Source: RGIG426 sp045598065
Lineage (GTDB): Bacteria; Bacillota; Clostridia; Oscillospirales; Acutalibacteraceae
NCBI GenBank assembly: GCA_045598065.1
Contig: JAZLLJ010000062.1
Span: 1-18,084, forward strand
Reading direction: 5' to 3'
DNA length: 18,084 nt
Shown piece by piece: positions 14,372-18,084 of the stretch. Every line of letters begins with the position of its first letter. The first letter of the stretch is position 1. The position numbers and the translations under genes are program-made. The notes under the pieces are model-generated. The model was not told the DNA's origin and made no database searches. It was given only the letters and a program-made list of their open reading frames with translations.

Positions 14372-16443
14372 ACGTTGAACTGGCGAAAACCGCCGGCTTC
14401 TGTTTTGGTGTGAAACGGGCGATGGAAGCGGTGGAAACCCTGCTTGCCGACGGCAAAAAGGTATGCACGCTGGGGCCGCTGATTCATAATCCCCAAACGG
14501 TGGAATCCCTGAAAGCTCGCGGCGTGTCGATTGCCGAAACTCCGGCCGATGCGCCGTCGGATGCCACACTCGTCATCCGTTCCCACGGCGTGGGGAAAGA
14601 CGTCTATGCGAAAATCGCCGCGTTGGGGCTTACTATGTGCGATGCAACTTGCCCGTTTGTGGACAAAATTCACCGCATTGTGGAGGAACATTCCGCCGCC
14701 GGTGCCACCATTTTGATTGCAGGAGACGAGAATCATCCCGAGGTAATTGGTATTCGCGGCTTTTGCAGTGGGCCATCGTACGTATTCGATTCGCCTGAAT
14801 CGTTGCAAAAATTGCTGGATAATCCCGACGTGGTAGGGGAAAAACCGCCGGTTTTGGTGTCTCAAACGACGTTCCAGAAAAAAGTTTTTGAAAATTGCAA
14901 AAAAATTGCGAAAAAACACTATACAAACGCATTTTTATTTGATACAATATGTAATGCGACTGCGAATCGGCAGCAGGAAGCCGTGGAGTTGTCGCAACGC
15001 CATCCTGTGATGGTGATTGTCGGAGGACGCCAAAGTTCCAACACCGCGAAACTTCGCGATGTGTGTCAACCGTACGCATCCGCGTATCTGGTCGAAACGG
15101 CAGCAGAGCTGTCGCCCGATTGGTTCGTGGGAGCGCGGTCGGCCGGCCTTACCGCCGGAGCTTCTACGCCTGCCGATATAATTAAGGAGGTACAGTCAAC
15201 CATGTCCGAAATTTTGAACGAAGAAAAAAACATCCCTGCAACGAGCGAGGCAGACGCTCCGGAAAAATCTTTTGATGAAATGAGTTTTGAAGAGGCTCTT
15301 GAGGCTTCCTTCAACAACTTGTCGAATAATGACGGAAGAGTGAAAGGCATCGTCGTCGGCATCAACCCGAGTGAAGTTCAGGTTGAGGTCGTCGGTCGCA
15401 AACAGACCGGCTACATCCCGGTGGACGAGCTCAGCGCTGAAGGCGCCGATCCGAGCACGCTCGTCAAAATCGGCGACGAACTCGATTTGCTCATCATGCG
15501 CACGAACGACCAGGAAGGTACCATCACCCTGTCGAAGAAACGTGTGGATTCCCTGAAAGGTTGGGACGATATCGTCGCCGCCGCCGAATCCAACGAGATT
15601 CTCGAAGGCAAAATTACTGACGTGGTGCGTGGCGGCGTGATTGCCGTTGCCAAAGGCGTGCGCGTCTTCATCCCGGCTTCCCATGCATCCGCTGTGCGTA
15701 TGGAAGATCTCTCTCCGCTGGTGGGCACCGATGCCCGTTTCCGCATCATTGAAGTCAACACCGGCCGCCGCCGTGCGGTGGGCTCTATCCGCTCCGTCTA
15801 TCGCGAGGAGCGCAAAGAGAAAGCCGAAGCCCTGTGGTCCAGCCTCGAAGTGGGCGCGACCTACAAAGGCGTTGTGAAATCTATGACCACTTACGGCGCG
15901 TTCGTTGATCTCGGCGGCGCCGACGGTATGATTCACGTGTCCGAGTTGTCTTGGAAACGGGTGAAACATCCGTCCGACGTGCTGACCATCGGTCAGGAAG
16001 TCGAAGTGTTCGTGAAATCCATCGACCTCGAGAAACACAAAATCTCCCTCGGCTATCGTAAAGACGAGGATAATCCGTGGACGAAATTTACCGCCAACTA
16101 CAACGTGGGCGACGTTGTGACCGCCAAAGTGGTGGGTATGACCGCGTTCGGCGCGTTTGCTCAGATTATCGACGGTGTGGACGGTCTTATCCACATCTCC
16201 CAAATCTCCAATCACCGTGTGGAGAAACCGCAGGATGAGCTCCAAATCGGCCAAGAGGTCGAGGCGAAAATCATCAACGTGGACGCCGACAAAAAACGCA
16301 TCAGCCTTTCTATCCGCGCTCTTCTTCCGGAAGAAGTCGTGGAGGAAGCTCCGGCAGAAGAAGCCGCTGAGGAAGTGACGGAGGCTCCTGCTGAGGAAGC
16401 GGCCGAAGTTGTTGAGGCTCCTGCCGAAGAGACCGCCGAATAA
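14368..16443 (+). CDS. ispH-rpsA: Fusion of IspH (HMBPP reductase) and ribosomal protein S1
   Basis: One 691-codon frame encodes two proteins. Residues 1 to about 276 are IspH, the iron-sulfur enzyme making IPP and DMAPP in the last step of the MEP pathway: cluster ligands C12, C95 (in CDATCPF) and C195 (in FDTICNAT), H40, H123 and E125 (NHPEV), and QSSNTAKL. From about 322 come four S1 RNA-binding domains (about 322-391, 409-472, 495-568, 580-650); the last two carry the typical YGAFVDL/FGAFAQI and GLIHISQIS motifs. The final 36 or so residues are a Glu-Ala-Pro-rich tail with EAPAEE repeats. Such fusions are known in Clostridia. Unusually informative is the junction: M279 (nt 15202) has its own perfect AAGGAGGT upstream, so a separate 413-residue S1 may also be made. 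ATG 14368 overlaps the plsC stop and follows GGAGGAG (14357-14363). A strong terminator follows. Confidence 0.97.
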   Translation: MNVELAKTAGFCFGVKRAMEAVETLLADGKKVCTLGPLIHNPQTVESLKARGVSIAETPADAPSDATLVIRSHGVGKDVYAKIAALGLTMCDATCPFVDKIHRIVEEHSAAGATILIAGDENHPEVIGIRGFCSGPSYVFDSPESLQKLLDNPDVVGEKPPVLVSQTTFQKKVFENCKKIAKKHYTNAFLFDTICNATANRQQEAVELSQRHPVMVIVGGRQSSNTAKLRDVCQPYASAYLVETAAELSPDWFVGARSAGLTAGASTPADIIKEVQSTMSEILNEEKNIPATSEADAPEKSFDEMSFEEALEASFNNLSNNDGRVKGIVVGINPSEVQVEVVGRKQTGYIPVDELSAEGADPSTLVKIGDELDLLIMRTNDQEGTITLSKKRVDSLKGWDDIVAAAESNEILEGKITDVVRGGVIAVAKGVRVFIPASHASAVRMEDLSPLVGTDARFRIIEVNTGRRRAVGSIRSVYREERKEKAEALWSSLEVGATYKGVVKSMTTYGAFVDLGGADGMIHVSELSWKRVKHPSDVLTIGQEVEVFVKSIDLEKHKISLGYRKDEDNPWTKFTANYNVGDVVTAKVVGMTAFGAFAQIIDGVDGLIHISQISNHRVEKPQDELQIGQEVEAKIINVDADKKRISLSIRALLPEEVVEEAPAEEAAEEVTEAPAEEAAEVVEAPAEETAE
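14920..14948 (+). promoter_or_regulatory. Possible internal promoter inside the ispH part
   Basis: TATACA (14920-14925) and TACAAT (14943-14948) are exactly 17 bases apart within an AT-rich patch (about 14875-14950) that contrasts with the surrounding coding sequence. It points toward the S1 start 254 bases downstream. The bases also encode conserved IspH residues (FDTIC), so chance is a real alternative. Confidence 0.35.
15184..15204 (+). promoter_or_regulatory. Internal Shine-Dalgarno and in-frame ATG for separate translation of S1
   Basis: AAGGAGGT (15184-15191) is a full-strength ribosome binding site, 10 bases before ATG 15202-15204, which is in frame and begins MSEILNEEKN, a natural-looking S1 N-terminus. 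It lies exactly at the IspH/S1 domain boundary. Confidence 0.7.
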
Positions 16444-16460
16444 GTTTCCCTTTGCTTATG

Positions 16461-16497
16461 AAAATCCCACAGATGGTTTACATCTGTGGGATTTTTT
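16461..16497 (+). terminator. Intrinsic terminator of the flavoprotein-cmk-plsC-ispH-rpsA operon
   Basis: A perfect 15-bp stem (16461-16475 with 16481-16495) with a GTTTA loop ends in a T run (16492-16497), 17 bases after the stop codon. Flanking A and T runs would let it work in both directions. Confidence 0.96.
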
Positions 16498-16498
16498 G

Positions 16499-16527
16499 TT
16501 GCGTTTTTCGAAAAAGTGTGGTATGCT
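16499..16527 (+). promoter_or_regulatory. Promoter of yunB
   Basis: TTGCGT (16499-16504) and TATGCT (16522-16527) are 17 bases apart, with TGG before the -10. It follows the operon terminator directly. A sporulation sigma-E gene would be expected to show a different -10 (CATA-type); this looks like a housekeeping promoter, so the timing of yunB expression is uncertain. Confidence 0.6.
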
Positions 16528-16582
16528 GACAAGGAACGAGTCAAGCCCTTTTTGCGTATGGTGGCGAAAAGGGGTGTGAGGC

Positions 16583-17206
16583 GTGAAAAAACGGAGCTTT
16601 CAAAGAAGAAACCGTCGGATGCGCGTTGTTTCGGCGGCCGTGTTTGTAGCGCTTTTGGCGGCTATTTGGGCGGAACGTTCGGTATCGCGTGTGTTGTTTT
16701 CCTACGGAGAGCACGCCGCTACCAATCAAGCACAACAGGTATTTGCCGAGGCGGTGGGGGAACTGTGCAAGACGGAGAACCTTTCCGCGGCGGTTTCTGC
16801 CGAGGCGGACGACACCGGTCGAGTGAACGCGTTTTCCGGCAACACCGCATTGCAAAACGCGGTGCAGGCGCAACTGGCTGCATCACTTTGCGAGGCATTT
16901 GAACAAACGGACCGAACGTCCTTTTCCGTGCCGCTTGGTTCGCTGCTTGGGGATGCATTTTCTTCCGGTCGCGGCCCGTCGATAACATTTTATACGGCTC
17001 TTTCCACCTCGCCGACGGTGACGTTGTCGGACAGTTTTTCCTCTGCCGGCATTAACCAAACCTACCACACGGTAACGGCCGAGGCGAAATTCGATGTTTT
17101 CATTACCGCTCTCGGTAAAACCGAATGTGTTACGTTGTCGCTGTCGGCGCCGATTTCCCAAACGGCAATCGTAGGGGATGTGCCGCAGTTTTATGCGGCG
17201 TTTTAG
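16583..17206 (+). CDS. yunB: Sporulation protein YunB
   Basis: YunB is a sporulation protein of endospore-forming Firmicutes, expressed in the mother cell in B. subtilis; its molecular role is not settled. The 207 residues have a basic N-terminus (KKRSFQRRNRRMR) and one membrane segment (about 14-30), with the rest outside the membrane. Family marks are SVPLGSLLGDAFSSGRGPSI in the middle, the FSSAGINQTYHTV motif, and the closing QTAIVGDVPQFY. The GTG start at 16583 is eight bases after AAAAGGGG (16567-16574). The next gene starts 33 bases after its stop, so the two may be co-transcribed. Its presence supports a spore-forming host. Confidence 0.93.
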   Translation: MKKRSFQRRNRRMRVVSAAVFVALLAAIWAERSVSRVLFSYGEHAATNQAQQVFAEAVGELCKTENLSAAVSAEADDTGRVNAFSGNTALQNAVQAQLAASLCEAFEQTDRTSFSVPLGSLLGDAFSSGRGPSITFYTALSTSPTVTLSDSFSSAGINQTYHTVTAEAKFDVFITALGKTECVTLSLSAPISQTAIVGDVPQFYAAF

Positions 17207-17239
17207 TAGGAAGATATTCTCAAAAAGGAGAGAAGAAGT

Positions 17240-18084
17240 GTGAGCAAGAAAAAGAACACAAAAAGCAAGAAAAACACGAAAAAGAAAAGTAACGCCAAGA
17301 ATCGTAAGATGATTTTCCTCGTGGGAGGAGCGGTTTTGCTTTTAGCGGTGATAATCGTGTTGTTGGCGGTGCTGTCGAAAAACAAAAACACTGCAGACAC
17401 CGCATCGTCGGCCGAAACGGCGACAGCTACACAATCGCGTGCGACAATTCAATGGACGAAAAGCACCGAGGCGGATGTTTCTTCGTCCTCTTCCGATTCC
17501 ACAAAAGCGGACGAAACCGCCACCACGTCGCCTAAACCGGCGGCAATTCCTTCGATAAACGAATGTGTCAGCATCGGTATCGGCGGCGGCGGTTGCTATT
17601 ATGCTGTCGGCTATAAAGCCGGAGACGAGAAAATGAAAAGTTTGGTCGCGGCAGGTCTTCGTCAGTTGGAAGAAAACCGACAATTACAAGAGTTTGCCGA
17701 TGCGTGGTTTATAAACGACGTTTATCCGCGTGACGAGCGGCGCGAAATTTTCGGTTCTTCGGATGCCGACCTTGTTAGAAAATGCAAAGAAGACGGGCTG
17801 AAAATCGGTGTGATTGACGGCAATGCGCCGGTGGCATCCTTTGAAAACGGACAAGCTGTCGGATTTGAAATCGACGTGGCGAAAGCCTGCTTTGCCAAGT
17901 ATGGAATCGAGCCGGAATTTGTTGCCGTAACCGTCGAAAATGTCGCGGAAAAACTGAACAACGAGGAAGTCAATCTCGTGTGGGGCGGTTTGCGTGACAG
18001 CGTGGTCAAGGGGATTGACTATTCGGATATGAACGAGTGGAATCTCGAAAACGAGATGTGTTATTACACCACTTCGGGCAGTCG
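17240..18084 (+). CDS. Membrane-anchored protein with SBP_bac_3-like solute-binding segments (3' truncated by window)
   Basis: The frame runs open for 281 codons to the window end. GTG 17240 follows AAAGGAG (17224-17230) by nine bases. In order: a lysine-rich cytoplasmic start (1-23), one membrane helix (24-45), a Ser/Thr/Ala-rich low-complexity linker (about 50-105), then solute-binding-like sequence. Residues 110-157 (YAVGYKAGDEKMKSLVAAGL, then LEENRQLQEFADAWF) resemble the C-terminal end of family 3 amino-acid-binding proteins. Residues 180-281 (LKIGVIDGNAPVASFENG, then VGFEIDVAKACFAKYGIEPE, NLVWGGL and IDYSDM) resemble their beginning. This order suggests a permuted or partly lost tandem domain. 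Typical binding proteins are lipoproteins or secreted; this one is tethered by an uncleaved helix, more like a sensor. No ABC permease is visible. Ligand unknown. Confidence 0.8.
   Translation, partial: MSKKKNTKSKKNTKKKSNAKNRKMIFLVGGAVLLLAVIIVLLAVLSKNKNTADTASSAETATATQSRATIQWTKSTEADVSSSSSDSTKADETATTSPKPAAIPSINECVSIGIGGGGCYYAVGYKAGDEKMKSLVAAGLRQLEENRQLQEFADAWFINDVYPRDERREIFGSSDADLVRKCKEDGLKIGVIDGNAPVASFENGQAVGFEIDVAKACFAKYGIEPEFVAVTVENVAEKLNNEEVNLVWGGLRDSVVKGIDYSDMNEWNLENEMCYYTTSGS

Noticed and set aside
15196..16254. Minus-strand open frame (352 codons) opposite the S1 domains
   Set aside because: It is antisense to four clear S1 domains, and its His-rich composition is typical of a shadow frame.
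1186..16582. Riboswitches, tRNAs, CRISPR repeats or insertion sequences in the intergenic gaps
   Set aside because: All gaps are under 150 bases and are accounted for by promoters, terminators and ribosome binding sites; no cloverleaf, repeated spacer array or terminal inverted repeats with a transposase were seen.

Overview
The window looks like chromosomal DNA from a spore-forming member of the Clostridia (Bacillota), probably an Oscillospiraceae or Ruminococcaceae-type anaerobe of moderate GC content. The reasons are a YunB sporulation protein, the fusion of ispH to rpsA typical of Clostridia, the mazG-hup-rqcP order, strong AAGGAGG ribosome binding sites and frequent GTG or TTG starts. 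There is no mobile element, tRNA, rRNA or CRISPR array, and no gene-free stretch longer than about 150 bases.

Layout. (1) 1-1185 is the 3' part of a metallophosphoesterase gene with a strong terminator. (2) 1252-6108 is a promoter and the translationally coupled uvrB-uvrA nucleotide excision repair pair, ending at a hairpin shared with the convergent radC (6149-6850, minus). (3) 6938-9538 holds an RluA-family pseudouridine synthase, then mazG, HU and the S4-domain protein RqcP. The gap before mazG carries nine A/T tracts phased at about 10.5 bp, so it should be curved. A terminator separates hup from rqcP. (4) 9550-11661 is the least understood part: a DUF5685-like cysteine-containing protein, an overlapping J-domain-like protein whose HPD motif has become SPE and whose tail has 11 cysteines, and a small membrane protein resembling an ECF S component, closed by a hairpin. 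(5) 11732-16443 is a tight housekeeping operon: HI0933-family flavoprotein, cmk, plsC and ispH-rpsA, with gaps or overlaps of only 1-4 bases. (6) 16499-18084 holds yunB and the start of a membrane-anchored protein with solute-binding (SBP_bac_3) features that runs off the window.

How the genes work together: UvrA and UvrB recognise and verify DNA damage. Cmk supplies CDP/dCDP, PlsC makes phosphatidic acid, IspH makes IPP/DMAPP and S1 acts in translation, so the fourth block couples envelope precursors with translation. RqcP serves ribosome-associated quality control and MazG removes unwanted nucleotides.

The observations most worth following are the perfect Shine-Dalgarno and in-frame ATG exactly at the IspH/S1 junction, with a possible promoter inside ispH; the DUF5685-like protein's two aspartate motifs, which resemble squalene/phytoene synthases; the J-like protein without HPD; the apparently scrambled order of solute-binding segments in the last gene; and the phased A-tracts. 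No defence system or other obvious new multi-gene machine is visible.
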